A stretch of DNA of 64,000 nt from Helicobacter suis (GTDB lineage: Bacteria; Campylobacterota; Campylobacteria; Campylobacterales; Helicobacteraceae), in the NCBI RefSeq assembly GCF_902196125.1, contig NZ_CABIKG010000004.1:37422-101421 (forward strand). Reading direction: 5' to 3'. Numbering within the stretch: the stretch's first letter is position 1; each line of letters begins with the position of its first letter. The translations under genes and the position numbers were made by a program. Below, piece by piece: positions 1 to 9,695 of this stretch. Under the pieces are notes generated by a model that ran no database searches, had not been told where the DNA came from, and worked only from the letters and a program-made list of their open reading frames with translations.

Positions 1-3000
1 AGCGTACCATTTTATCGCCCATAGAATGGACAAATAAATCCCGCCCCAAGCCGGCAATCACATAATAATAGGAGTTTTTCCTAAAATAGTGGCGGCTCTC
101 TAGGGCTAAATTGATCGTCAAAACAGATTTATGCGCCGGATCGGCATTAGCTCTAAACTCGTTATAAATTGGATCATTCATCGTGCCTTGCAAACCTGAG
201 AGGCCAATATAATAATAAGTGAGGCCAATTTGGGGTTTGAGAATAACATGCTTATTTTTAAAAAAGAAATCATAGCCATAGTTAGCGCCAATATTAGTCG
301 TCCAAGTGCTATAGTGATACTGCTGGTTAAGAGGGGTGAGAATAGGATCAGTTGCATCAATGTAGGTTTTGTTATAGCCATAGGTTTCATTAACACTTCC
401 TGTAATCTCATTTCTACCCTTGATAAAGGCGCGGCTATAAAACCCCACATTGACATTATTAGAATTAGCGCTATTGATATTGCCATAAAAACCGCTATAA
501 CCATAAGCCATATACCCCCCCACAATCACGCCCTTAATAAAGCGATCATACCCTACATTTAGCCCATAAAGCGTACCTGTACCCCCTGCTACAAAACTCG
601 CCCCCCCTACACCGGTTATCCATAGGTTATTTTTTAATTTATCTCTTTGGGAGTAGGCGGTGATAATATCCATAGCATTAGGCACCGCGCTAGCAAATTT
701 TTTACCCTTAAGACTGACTAAAAAGTCATGAAAATCTGGTAATGCATCGTTAGAAGCAAAGTTTGAAAGTTTAGCCAAACGGCTCATCTGTTTGGTGTGT
801 ACACTAATTTGTAATAATTTAGAACTAGTGGCTTTTAAACCAGAAGCGCCCATCCAATCAGTTGCATTTTGAATATCTTTCACAATTTTAAGTAGATCGC
901 TTAAGGAGTGTTGTTCAAGGTAGTAGGGCGCAAAAAGCGGGGTGTTTTTTGTCTCAATTAAAAGTTTGCCAAACCAATTCATCACCCCCGACCCACCTGC
1001 ATTTTCTAGCGCATTGACTACAGATTGCCCTTGTATTTGGGTGATATACTGCGTAATAGTGGGCGCGATAACATGCAAGCTTTGGCCTATGCCTATTTGT
1101 ATCTTGTTATAATCAATAGAGGCGCTCACTTCCTGACCATTTGTACCTTGATAATTAACAAGCAAGCCTCGTTGTGAGATATTGACCGCTTGACCATTAT
1201 AAGTAAGACCTGTACCTTGAGCGTTAAGCTGGAAAGCTGTCCCGTTGATTTTAAGGCTAGTGTAGAGTTCTAAATATTGTCTCCAGTTATTCGGATTAAA
1301 AGAGGTGGGGTTGTAATGAATCCAGCTATTAGTTTGAATGAGCGTATAAGCGCCATTTGGAGAAGTGATAGGAGAGGCTGCAGGGTTTGTACTATCCGGA
1401 GAAGCCCCACTAGCTGTAGGCGTTTGGCTAGAGGCTAGGGGGGTATTAGGGCTTAGGCTTAATGCAGTTGTAGAGGTTGTTGGGGTAGAACTAGTAGCGC
1501 TACTAGTTGTTGTTTGGGGTGAACTAGAACTTGTACTTGATCCTGTATTTGTACTTCCCGTATTACTTGCCTCTGTGTTAAAACTAATGATCGCACTCCC
1601 GCCTAAATTTAAATTCACAAGCCCGCCTACTTGGATAAGCGGAATTTGTGTACTAGGGGTGGGGTTAACCGGATTAGCATTAGACCCACTATTAGAGGAG
1701 GGGCTATTAGAGCTTGGGCTATTACTTGGGCTACTACTTACATCACCGCTAGAGGGAGCGCTAGATGAATTTGTAGAAGTGCTAGTATTAGCGGTGCTGG
1801 TGGAAGTGGTAGAACTTGTAGGCGTAGTGGTGCTAGCTAGAGTTAAAGCTGTGGTTGTTGTAGAACTTGTAGAAGCGCTAGAACTAGTAGAGTCTGAAGT
1901 ACTAGGAGAGGAGCTAGAGCTATTAGAATTACTAGAACTTGTAGAGGAGCTAGAATCTGTGTTACTAGAACTTGAACTATCCGAGCTAGGGCCTGTAGTT
2001 TTAATCGTTGCGCCCGCTACATTAAAAGTTAAAGCCCCTGTACTGTTAAAAGCGCCCCCGATATTGACCCCAGCCCCTTGCGTACTAAAAGTACCATAGG
2101 AGTTAAAATTCCCGCTAATATTAAGTAGGTTTTGTGATTGGTTATTAAAGGCGCTTATTGTGGTTAAATTATTAGCCTTAAGGGTGCTATCCTCAGTGAG
2201 ATTAAGCGTGCCTAAGACGGCTAAACCCGTTACACCGGATAAATCCACAGCTCCATCTGCTTGCACCGTGCCTAAAAAGTCAAAGTTGCCTGCTTGCACG
2301 CTAAAACTCTCGTATTGATTAAGGGTGATATTGCCTTTTTGGACATAAAGATTATTAAAGGGGGCATCAATGGTTAAACCGTCAGTGGCATTAAGAGTAG
2401 TTAGATCAATATTAGACACATCATTACTTAAAAACTCTAGTGTACCTTGATTGTTGCTAAAATTAATGGTGTTTTGCCCTGCAAAAATAATAGACTTACC
2501 GGCTATAAAACTTAAAGTCCCGCCGGAGGCATTACTAAAGGTGCTATTGCTCACTAAAATATCATCATTAGCTAGGAAGTTAAAATAACCTTTTTGCCAG
2601 AAATTGCCTAAAGCCTTAGGCGCGAGCAAAGAACCCAAGCCCATACTTTTTAATTGATCTTGCAGTTTATTAGATAAAATACTTTGAAGCCCCTTGCTAT
2701 AAACCTCTCCTAGACCTTTAGCCTGCATTAAGCCATCAATAACTTGTTTGACATCAGGGTTAGAATTTTCCATTTGTTCTACTGCCTTTTTTTCTGAGCC
2801 AAAGACATTATTAAGAATATTATCAAGGATATTTTTTTCAGCAGCGGTAAGCTGGCTTGTAGGGTTGAGTAGATCATCAATGGCGGTTTTAAGCATTTCA
2901 TCTAAAATTTGTGGGCCTAACCAAGCAATGGTTTTATTAAGTAGGTTTTGATTAGAAAGCAGTTCTTCTAAAACTTGCCCAAAGGTGGTGTTATTTAAAA

Positions 3001-6000
3001 AATTTTGTACCTGACTTTGCCCACTGCTAGTATTTGGCATGTTTAAAATATTGTCCACATCTTTACCCGTCATAGGAGAGAGGGAGTTAATGAGGCTTAA
3101 AAGGGTGTGGTTACCATAAACCCCGTTGGCAATAGAAGCAATGGCCTTTCCCCCAGAAAAATGTAACTCTTTATCAATAGCGCCATAGATTTTATCTTGC
3201 TCAGATGGGCTAAGACTAGAAATAAGCCCATTACTTCCTAATACAGAACTCACAGTCTTAGTACTTAAAATATTTTTGATCACATTATCCATACCGGGCA
3301 TATTTAAAAGCGCACTCACATCTGAGGCGTTTAGTACCTCGCTAAGTTTAATTTTACTAATCTGTCCGCCTAAATCTTTAGCTAGAGGCTGGATAGAACT
3401 CGGAATGCTACTAGTTGGATCAAGATTAATACTAGAGCCGTTGGCTAGATCGTAAATGTAATTGCCTAGCATTTGGGCTAACCCTTTTTGGCCTAAGATT
3501 TTTTCTATTCCGCCCTCTCCAAGCATATTAAAAATTTGATCTGTACCTTCTGCATCAATGGTGGCTTGATTGAGGGTTAAATTAGTCGCGCTATTAAAGG
3601 TTACATCAGCACTCCCACCTATTCCCCAAGCATTCCCACTGCCTACAGTGCCGGTGATATAAATATCTTTAGCTTTAAAATTAGCCTCAATATAGCCTAG
3701 TGCAGCAGAAGTTGATCCTAAAAGCTGACCTAAATAAGTGCCTCTTAAATCCTGACACCCTTTTTCAGTTTGTGCAGCCGTACAAGCCGTAGTATAACCA
3801 TTACCCCCAAACCACACCACGCTACTACTTCCGGTTTGTCCTGCCTGAGGCGAACCCACTACAAGCGTACCATTATTAAAAGTTTGGTTGATATTGCTTG
3901 ATAACCCGTCTATAAAACTTAAAAGTTCTTTGCTTTGCTGGCTAGTTAATTTAATCCCTGAGTTTTCTAGGTCTTGGATAATATTACTTGGATCGCTTAA
4001 ATCTTGTAGAATTTGGGGTAAAAGTGTTTTTAAATGAGGCCAAATACTTTGTACAATGCCTACTAAATTATCAAGGGTGGTTGCATTAAACAAACCATTA
4101 TTAGAAATGTAAAGACCTTGTAAGGGTTGGCCTTGAGCGTTATAAGTACCCGGAATAACCGGTGTTGAGGAAGTTGTACTACCTGAAGTATTAGCCTTTG
4201 GATAATACACCCCTTTTAAATTACCGTCTAAAAAGAAAGTCCCGCTTTCATTGCTAGAATAATCATAACTGCTAATATCTGCACTTGCTGAGTCTGTGCT
4301 AGGTAGATTTTGTGCGGATTGTTTGTAAAAAAAGAGTTCGGGGGCGATGTTGTGATAATCTGTAGCTACAAAGTGATCGCTATTGCTAATGGTGATAGTG
4401 AGTTTACCATTTTGTATTTTTTCAGTAATGGTTTGTGCGCCATCTAAAGGGTTTGTAAAACTCCAGCTTTGGGTATTATTAGTATCAGAATAGGTAGCGT
4501 CATTAATTTTAATGCCGTAGTACTCAATTTTTTGATAACCATTAGCCCCACTCATGCCTGTAATGTTACTAGCATTTACAATATTATAGGTGGCAGAGGT
4601 AGCGTTATTAGTTTGGCTAGAGAGAGGCGCAGAGAGATCAATATTAGAGATATTAAGAATACCATTTAAATCAAATGTCCCCCCTCCCGTGCTACTAGAA
4701 CCATTATTAGAAACAGAAATAAGAGGCTGGGCGTTAGCTGCGCTTTGGGTTGTACCTGTAGTTGTAGGCCCAAGTAAAAGGCCATCTAAGTTTAAAGTAC
4801 CGTTTAAATTAAAGCTTGAGCTAGTGATGAGTGAACGATTTAATGAATTGACCCCAGAATTAATATTAATAGAATCACCAGTCCCCACACTCACCGCCCC
4901 TGCTTTAATCTGGCTATTTTGCATGTAAAAATTACCGCCATTTAAATTAAGCGTACCTGCATTAAAGAGGCTATTTTGCATATTGATATTAACAGAATTA
5001 GCAAAGGTGGTTTGGCTACTTTGAATATCTGCGTTATTTAAAAGCATGGAGGCATAGTTATTAAACACGAGGTTATTAAACTGCGCGCTATAGTTTTGGT
5101 TACTACTTGATCCCCCCCCGCTAATTGTGCCGTTACTGTTTGTGCTGGGGATAAAATCTGTAAAACTCCCATTGATATTTAAAAACGAGTTATCATTAAA
5201 AGTTGTAATATCTTGGGTACTTGTTGTAGTGGGCATAAATGTAGCCTTAGCACCACTGTTAAGAGTGATTCCAGAGCTATTATTAAAAGTACTATTGCCT
5301 TGAAAGTTAGCTTGAGCGGAGTTGATTAAATTAAAATTAGCGTTATCATTTAGCGTCGTGGTGCTATTCATTGTAATCTTGCTATTGTGATCAAGATTAA
5401 TTGTAGTGCTACCACTTAGGCTAGCTGAACCATAAAAAGTTGCTTGACTGCCTAAGTTTAAAAAGGAAGTGGTGTTATCTAGGGTGGTGTTGCCATGCAA
5501 ATACAAGTTAGAGTTTTGGTTGAGGTTGATTGTAGAGTTGTTAATAGTGTTTGTGCTAGATGAATAGCCACTATTACCATTAGCTGTAATTACATTACCA
5601 AAAGTAAGCGTTGTATTGTTGCCCACAAAAAAGGCGGAATTATTTAGGGTGGTATTTGCGGAGTTAAGGGTAATACTACTTGCACTACCTATCACGGTGC
5701 TATTTGTAAAATTAATGCTGTTTTTACCGGTAAAGTCTAAAGACCCACTAGTATCATCTTCAAAAGAGGAATTAAGCGCGCTAAAACTATTTTGTGCAAT
5801 AAAGCTACCGTGGCTATGCTGGCTAATAGCAGAGCCAAAGGGAGGGATAGCGGTAGCATCTTGGTGGTAGGTGAGGCCATCAGCGGTAATATTATTATTA
5901 GCATTAAAAGTTAGAGTTGCACCCGCCCCACTTAATGAACTGTCCCCAACTTCTATGGTGTTAGTTAGAAAAATATTTCCGGCGTTAAAAACATCGGTGA

Positions 6001-8725
6001 TATAACCTACTGAGCCCACTGCGCCAAATTCTATTTTACCCCCGCTAGCGGCTTGTAAGGTGTTATTACCCAAAACTAAAGTACCATCATTAACCCATTG
6101 GCCATTTTGCATCTCCCCAACATTATAAATACCGCCATTGCCAAATTTTGTATAAGTTTGGAGTGTATGGGTGGAAGCGTTATAGCCATCGTGGCTTTGT
6201 GGGTTTAAAGGGTTGATATAGGCAATCCCGTCTGCACCCACGCTTTCATTATAAGTTTTAAAACCTGTATGGAAAAGCCCATAAGTACAATTATGCGCAA
6301 AAACATTATACGCACAACCGGGAGTCATGGTATATACATCTGACCAAATATCTTTAGCTTGGCTAATAACTTTAAAACTAAGCTCATTGTTGGCAAAGGT
6401 TTCTTGTATCTTAATGGGCATGCCATTTATACCAAAGACCACATCCCAAACCTGCGTACCGTTGCTATCACTCATTTCTGTTTCTGAGTTAATAGTAGTC
6501 CCGCTGATTTTAATAAGTTGCCAAAGTGCTGAGGCGTATTGTGTATCGCTACTGTAATTAATATTAGCCCCACTTCCGCCTAAGATGTTATAAGTTGTAC
6601 CAATTTGTAAAGAACTTAAAATATTATTAAGATTAAAAGTGGCGCCACTATTAAAATTAATTGTCCCGCCTAAATTAGCAAAGGGGCTACTGCTGGTATT
6701 AATTGTGGTGGTACCGCCAAATATAGTTGTGTGGTTGCCGCCGTTATTTTCAGGTGCAAAGCTGTAGCTGCCATTATTAAATGTATCATTTGTCAGAGTT
6801 AATTGGTTAGTTTGAAAAGAGCTGTTATTAGCATTAAAAATTGTGTTACTAAAACTAGCTTGATTAGCGATTACATTAAGCTGTTTAGCTGTGATTTGGC
6901 TATTACCTTGATTATCGCTATCTTGTAAAATACCCTTATTTGCTCCCAATGTCAAAGTAGCATTTGGGGTATTAAAACTTGTATTGGTAAGGGTTAGGTT
7001 TTGGGTACTTGTAAGGTTAATTTTTCCGCTATTACCACTAATAGTAGTGCTATTAAAGTTTTCATTTTGGGCATTAAACTCAAAGCTACCCCCAGAGGCA
7101 TCGCTAAAGCTAGAATTGCTAACGCTAATATCTCCACTATTTGCGCTAAAAGTTGCATGCGAATTTTGCGTACCGGCCTTGAGATTTTGGTAATTGAGGC
7201 TATTTATTGTGATACCACCAGTAGTAGCGGTGTAATTAAGAGTAGCGCCCCCACCTGTTGCCCAAGCATTGCCCGTTTGGATATTGCCAGTCATATAAAT
7301 CTTGCCCGCACTAAAAGAGCCAGTGATATAACCTACAAGCCCACTATTCCACCCAGTGCCCCCAAAACGAATCGTACCACTTGTATTAACACTCTCTGTA
7401 TTATTGCCTAAAATTAAAGTTCCTTGATTATTTAAAGAGGCGCTAAAACTCCTATCATAACCACTCCAAGTATTAAGCGTACCACTATTAGGATCAATAT
7501 AACCCACCCCGCTACCCACATTGTAGCTTTTATTCTGGAGGTTATAAACCCCATTCCAGATATTTTGAGGCGGGGCAATAAAAGAAAATAATTGCATGGA
7601 AATAGAGTTATTATTAAAGGTTTCCCCAAAAATATATTCCGTGCCATTGATCATATAATCCACATAGTAAGTACCATTACCCGAAGTTGGATTAGTCCCA
7701 TTGCCTGTATATAAATTCCCACTTTGACCTTGATAGTGAATGAGTTGCCATAACTTATTGGTATAGCTATCATAATTAATAGTTCCGCTAGTGTTAATAA
7801 GGGTATCTTTGGTGTATTGCCCGTTAACTTGTTGGCTAAGATCTTGGGTGATATTTAAAATTGTGCCACTGCTGATATTAACATTGCCATTAACATGATC
7901 TAAAAGCGAACCTTGTTTAAAAGTCTCAGTGCCAGCCAAAGTAAGCGCACCTGTGATAGTCCCGCTAGTGTTGCTATCATTAAAAGTAACATTGTTAAAG
8001 GTGATATTTTTACTATTTAAATTGATCTGCCCTTGACCTTCAAAGGTGGAGTTTGTAAAGCTCTCATGAGAATCATCGCTGATTGTTAAAACCCCGTTAC
8101 TTTGATCGGTGTTAAAAGTGGCGTTATTAGCGGTCGTACCATGATTGCCATGTGTGGTAATATGATTTTGCCCTACTCTTAATTCCCCGCTAAAGTTTAT
8201 ACTCTGGGCATTCCATGTATCTGTAAATGAATGGCCTTGATAGCTATCCATGTTGACATTATAAATATTAAGCGTGCCCTGCGAGTTATTACCATTAATC
8301 TGTAGATTAAGCTGACCGCCCTCAAAGTTAAAAAAACTATTACCGGTATAACCAAAGGTATAAGAAGTTTGCGAGCCTACTAAAGTATCGCTTCCATTAC
8401 ACGAGGAATTAGTACATGAATAAATAATATTGCTATAACTCCATGTGCTCCAACTCCATTCTTTTTTATCGTATAAATTTCCCTTAATATAATCATTAAT
8501 ATTAGTGGTGTTCATATTCATCTGACCAGCTAGCACAGGGCTAGCCATAGCCCCTAGAATCAAAGTCCCCTGTGTGAGCAATTTAGGTGCGCTTAATTCA
8601 GAACGCTTAGGTTGGGGGAGTTGTTTTTTAAAGACATAAGTACCTACACGCCTAGCTTGGTTAGCTTTAATGCGCCGTGCTAGAGCGTGGCCAAATTTCA
8701 ATGTGAGAGAATTAAACTTTTTCAT
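1..8725 (-). CDS. Giant VacA-like autotransporter, candidate VlpC orthologue (3' end outside window)
   Basis: One uninterrupted frame runs from ATG 8723-8725 to the left edge, at least 2,908 residues; I checked the frame at the start, near 4540 and near 60-120. A long basic N-terminal signal peptide ends near residue 66 (SPVLA|GQM). The passenger is Asn/Thr/Ser-rich beta-helix with three copies of a VacA-like module (GYI...IY.TG.I..GNAW..GG) near residues 390-495, 795-935 and 1655-1710. A helical, Leu-rich block (about 1715-2030), a Ser/Thr-rich linker (about 2240-2455) and a C-terminal barrel starting near 2680 follow. About 80 residues are probably missing. H. pylori has three such non-toxin VacA-like proteins (ImaA, FaaA, VlpC); the nearby truD and folE match the HP0922-HP0928 neighbourhood, so VlpC is my inference. 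There is no clear ribosome site before the ATG. Expected location is the outer membrane and cell surface. Confidence 0.88.
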   Translation of the reverse strand, partial: MKKFNSLTLKFGHALARRIKANQARRVGTYVFKKQLPQPKRSELSAPKLLTQGTLILGAMASPVLAGQMNMNTTNINDYIKGNLYDKKEWSWSTWSYSNIIYSCTNSSCNGSDTLVGSQTSYTFGYTGNSFFNFEGGQLNLQINGNNSQGTLNIYNVNMDSYQGHSFTDTWNAQSINFSGELRVGQNHITTHGNHGTTANNATFNTDQSNGVLTISDDSHESFTNSTFEGQGQINLNSKNITFNNVTFNDSNTSGTITGALTLAGTETFKQGSLLDHVNGNVNISSGTILNITQDLSQQVNGQYTKDTLINTSGTINYDSYTNKLWQLIHYQGQSGNLYTGNGTNPTSGNGTYYVDYMINGTEYIFGETFNNNSISMQLFSFIAPPQNIWNGVYNLQNKSYNVGSGVGYIDPNSGTLNTWSGYDRSFSASLNNQGTLILGNNTESVNTSGTIRFGGTGWNSGLVGYITGSFSAGKIYMTGNIQTGNAWATGGGATLNYTATTGGITINSLNYQNLKAGTQNSHATFSANSGDISVSNSSFSDASGGSFEFNAQNENFNSTTISGNSGKINLTSTQNLTLTNTSFNTPNATLTLGANKGILQDSDNQGNSQITAKQLNVIANQASFSNTIFNANNSSFQTNQLTLTNDTFNNGSYSFAPENNGGNHTTIFGGTTTINTSSSPFANLGGTINFNSGATFNLNNILSSLQIGTTYNILGGSGANINYSSDTQYASALWQLIKISGTTINSETEMSDSNGTQVWDVVFGINGMPIKIQETFANNELSFKVISQAKDIWSDVYTMTPGCAYNVFAHNCTYGLFHTGFKTYNESVGADGIAYINPLNPQSHDGYNASTHTLQTYTKFGNGGIYNVGEMQNGQWVNDGTLVLGNNTLQAASGGKIEFGAVGSVGYITDVFNAGNIFLTNTIEVGDSSLSGAGATLTFNANNNITADGLTYHQDATAIPPFGSAISQHSHGSFIAQNSFSALNSSFEDDTSGSLDFTGKNSINFTNSTVIGSASSITLNSANTTLNNSAFFVGNNTTLTFGNVITANGNSGYSSSTNTINNSTINLNQNSNLYLHGNTTLDNTTSFLNLGSQATFYGSASLSGSTTINLDHNSKITMNSTTTLNDNANFNLINSAQANFQGNSTFNNSSGITLNSGAKATFMPTTTSTQDITTFNDNSFLNINGSFTDFIPSTNSNGTISGGGSSSNQNYSAQFNNLVFNNYASMLLNNADIQSSQTTFANSVNINMQNSLFNAGTLNLNGGNFYMQNSQIKAGAVSVGTGDSININSGVNSLNRSLITSSSFNLNGTLNLDGLLLGPTTTGTTQSAANAQPLISVSNNGSSSTGGGTFDLNGILNISNIDLSAPLSSQTNNATSATYNIVNASNITGMSGANGYQKIEYYGIKINDATYSDTNNTQSWSFTNPLDGAQTITEKIQNGKLTITISNSDHFVATDYHNIAPELFFYKQSAQNLPSTDSASADISSYDYSSNESGTFFLDGNLKGVYYPKANTSGSTTSSTPVIPGTYNAQGQPLQGLYISNNGLFNATTLDNLVGIVQSIWPHLKTLLPQILQDLSDPSNIIQDLENSGIKLTSQQSKELLSFIDGLSSNINQTFNNGTLVVGSPQAGQTGSSSVVWFGGNGYTTACTAAQTEKGCQDLRGTYLGQLLGSTSAALGYIEANFKAKDIYITGTVGSGNAWGIGGSADVTFNSATNLTLNQATIDAEGTDQIFNMLGEGGIEKILGQKGLAQMLGNYIYDLANGSSINLDPTSSIPSSIQPLAKDLGGQISKIKLSEVLNASDVSALLNMPGMDNVIKNILSTKTVSSVLGSNGLISSLSPSEQDKIYGAIDKELHFSGGKAIASIANGVYGNHTLLSLINSLSPMTGKDVDNILNMPNTSSGQSQVQNFLNNTTFGQVLEELLSNQNLLNKTIAWLGPQILDEMLKTAIDDLLNPTSQLTAAEKNILDNILNNVFGSEKKAVEQMENSNPDVKQVIDGLMQAKGLGEVYSKGLQSILSNKLQDQLKSMGLGSLLAPKALGNFWQKGYFNFLANDDILVSNSTFSNASGGTLSFIAGKSIIFAGQNTINFSNNQGTLEFLSNDVSNIDLTTLNATDGLTIDAPFNNLYVQKGNITLNQYESFSVQAGNFDFLGTVQADGAVDLSGVTGLAVLGTLNLTEDSTLKANNLTTISAFNNQSQNLLNISGNFNSYGTFSTQGAGVNIGGAFNSTGALTFNVAGATIKTTGPSSDSSSSSNTDSSSSTSSSNSNSSSSSPSTSDSTSSSASTSSTTTTALTLASTTTPTSSTTSTSTANTSTSTNSSSAPSSGDVSSSPSNSPSSNSPSSNSGSNANPVNPTPSTQIPLIQVGGLVNLNLGGSAIISFNTEASNTGSTNTGSSTSSSSPQTTTSSATSSTPTTSTTALSLSPNTPLASSQTPTASGASPDSTNPAASPITSPNGAYTLIQTNSWIHYNPTSFNPNNWRQYLELYTSLKINGTAFQLNAQGTGLTYNGQAVNISQRGLLVNYQGTNGQEVSASIDYNKIQIGIGQSLHVIAPTITQYITQIQGQSVVNALENAGGSGVMNWFGKLLIETKNTPLFAPYYLEQHSLSDLLKIVKDIQNATDWMGASGLKATSSKLLQISVHTKQMSRLAKLSNFASNDALPDFHDFLVSLKGKKFASAVPNAMDIITAYSQRDKLKNNLWITGVGGASFVAGGTGTLYGLNVGYDRFIKGVIVGGYMAYGYSGFYGNINSANSNNVNVGFYSRAFIKGRNEITGSVNETYGYNKTYIDATDPILTPLNQQYHYSTWTTNIGANYGYDFFFKNKHVILKPQIGLTYYYIGLSGLQGTMNDPIYNEFRANADPAHKSVLTINLALESRHYFRKNSYYYVIAGLGRDLFVHSMGDKMVR
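1362..1999 (-). other. Ser/Thr-rich low-complexity linker inside the autotransporter
   Basis: Two blocks of almost pure Ser/Thr with scattered Asn, Pro and Asp flank a short ordered strand (IPLIQVGGLVNLNLGG). They separate the beta-helix passenger from the region leading to the barrel. The AGT/AGC/ACT/ACA-rich DNA leaves the opposite strand open in one frame, which reads as a meaningless Val/Leu-rich protein. Such a segment could be a flexible stalk or a slippage-prone expansion region. Confidence 0.75.
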
Positions 8726-8923
8726 AAAGAAAACTCTAGCATAAAATCAGTAATTAAGAAACTAATCAACTAGTTTTAATTAAGGCATGGTTTAACAAAC
8801 GCCTAACACCTAAAACTTTAGCTAAACTCTCTAGTTAGCCTAAACTTATAGGTTTTTAGCGCTAGGGTTTTAGTGGTTTGTATAAAAACTTTAAGATGAA
8901 AACAAAAAAGTAGGATAAAAAGA

Positions 8924-9001
8924 TGGTGTCAAAGGGGGGACTTGAACCCCCGACCTCCGGCTTATGAGACCAGCGCTCTAAACCAGCTGAGCTACCTTGA
9001 C
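8924..9001 (-). tRNA. tRNA-Met (anticodon CAT)
   Basis: The reverse strand folds as a cloverleaf: a 7-bp acceptor stem (GTCAAGG with CTTTGAC), D arm GCTC...GAGC, an anticodon loop CTCATAA giving CAT, a T arm with GGTTCAAGTCC, and an encoded CCA end. The anticodon stem lacks the three G-C pairs typical of initiator tRNA, so it is elongator Met or the lysidine-modified Ile isoacceptor. The sequence alone does not settle which. Confidence 0.93.
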
Positions 9002-9012
9002 AGAAAGCTCCC

Positions 9013-9018
9013 ATTATA
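9013..9018 (-). promoter_or_regulatory. -10 box of the tRNA-Met gene
   Basis: TATAAT on the reverse strand lies about 11 bases before the mature tRNA 5' end, a usual distance for a tRNA promoter. No convincing -35 box is visible, which is common in Helicobacter. Confidence 0.6.
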
Positions 9019-9044
9019 GGGGCAGTTGGCTTAAATTTTCTTGA

Positions 9045-9506
9045 TTAAAGCATCACATCTAAAGCTTGGTAGGCTTGATCGTAGGCGTTCTTGTAACGAT
9101 TGACAAAGTTTTGATCCAAGCCTAGCGCTTTTTTAAGTTGGGTTTCTTGCAAAGCCTTTAACCCATCTATCTTTTGCTCCACTTGTTTATCTTGCTGGAT
9201 TTGGCCGCTATAAAAACTTGTCAGGCTATAAAGCGACTGAGCCGCTAGGCGTTTTTCATTTTCATTCATTCCAGCGGTGGCGCGTAAAAAGGCTTGATAC
9301 TCATTATCACTCATCAATTCTAAAACCAAAAATCCATAAGTTTCGCGCTTAAGCCCATTTGGTTCGCGCTCCACTTTAGAAACCTCAACAGCTACTTCCG
9401 GGTGTTTTTCTTCCTTAGCAGTTGCTGGGGCTTGCCCTCTTTCTAAATGCGAGGCATTTAACAAGGCATATAGGTTAGGTTGGTTATGCGTGTCCTTAAT
9501 TTCCAT
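9045..9506 (-). CDS. Hypothetical protein, 153 aa
   Basis: I do not recognise this protein. The ATG at 9504-9506 (MEIKDTHNQP...) is chosen because AGGA sits about 8 bases before it; two in-frame ATGs further upstream have poorly placed ribosome sites. The N-terminal third is polar with a short NLYALLNAS segment, the middle has a hydrophobic strand (YGFLVLELM), and the rest is helical and charged (EKRLAAQSLYSL, QKIDGLKALQETQLKKALGL). There is no signal peptide or membrane segment, so a cytoplasmic helical protein is likely. It ends 43 bases before the tRNA-Met gene and is divergent from truD. A short-linear-motif N terminus followed by helices would fit an adaptor or chaperone, but that is only a guess. 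Confidence 0.7.
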   Translation of the reverse strand: MEIKDTHNQPNLYALLNASHLERGQAPATAKEEKHPEVAVEVSKVEREPNGLKRETYGFLVLELMSDNEYQAFLRATAGMNENEKRLAAQSLYSLTSFYSGQIQQDKQVEQKIDGLKALQETQLKKALGLDQNFVNRYKNAYDQAYQALDVML

Positions 9507-9682
9507 GAAAGCCATCCTAAATAAAGAATACCTCTTAGAAAGCAAAAATCAGTCCACTTTAATAACTAATTACGCCATAAAGGGTACAAGCTTAAGCTAT
9601 AAGAATAAAGAACGCGTGTTAAAGGTTTTGTGTTGCAATATCAATCCTTAAGAGCGCGAGAAGTTGTCAAGCCCTTTCGTGC

Positions 9683-9688
9683 TATAAT
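9683..9688 (+). promoter_or_regulatory. Extended -10 promoter of truD, giving a leaderless transcript
   Basis: TGC-TATAAT is an extended -10 box whose expected start point (about 9694-9696) coincides with the truD ATG at 9696. No ribosome site precedes that ATG. Confidence 0.6.
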
Positions 9689-9695
9689 CTTTTAC

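Noticed and set aside
1365..2099. Long open frame on the plus strand with a Val/Leu-rich product
   Set aside because: It is the exact antisense of the Ser/Thr-rich linker of the autotransporter. AGT/AGC/ACT-type codons leave the opposite strand free of stops. There is no ribosome site or domain.
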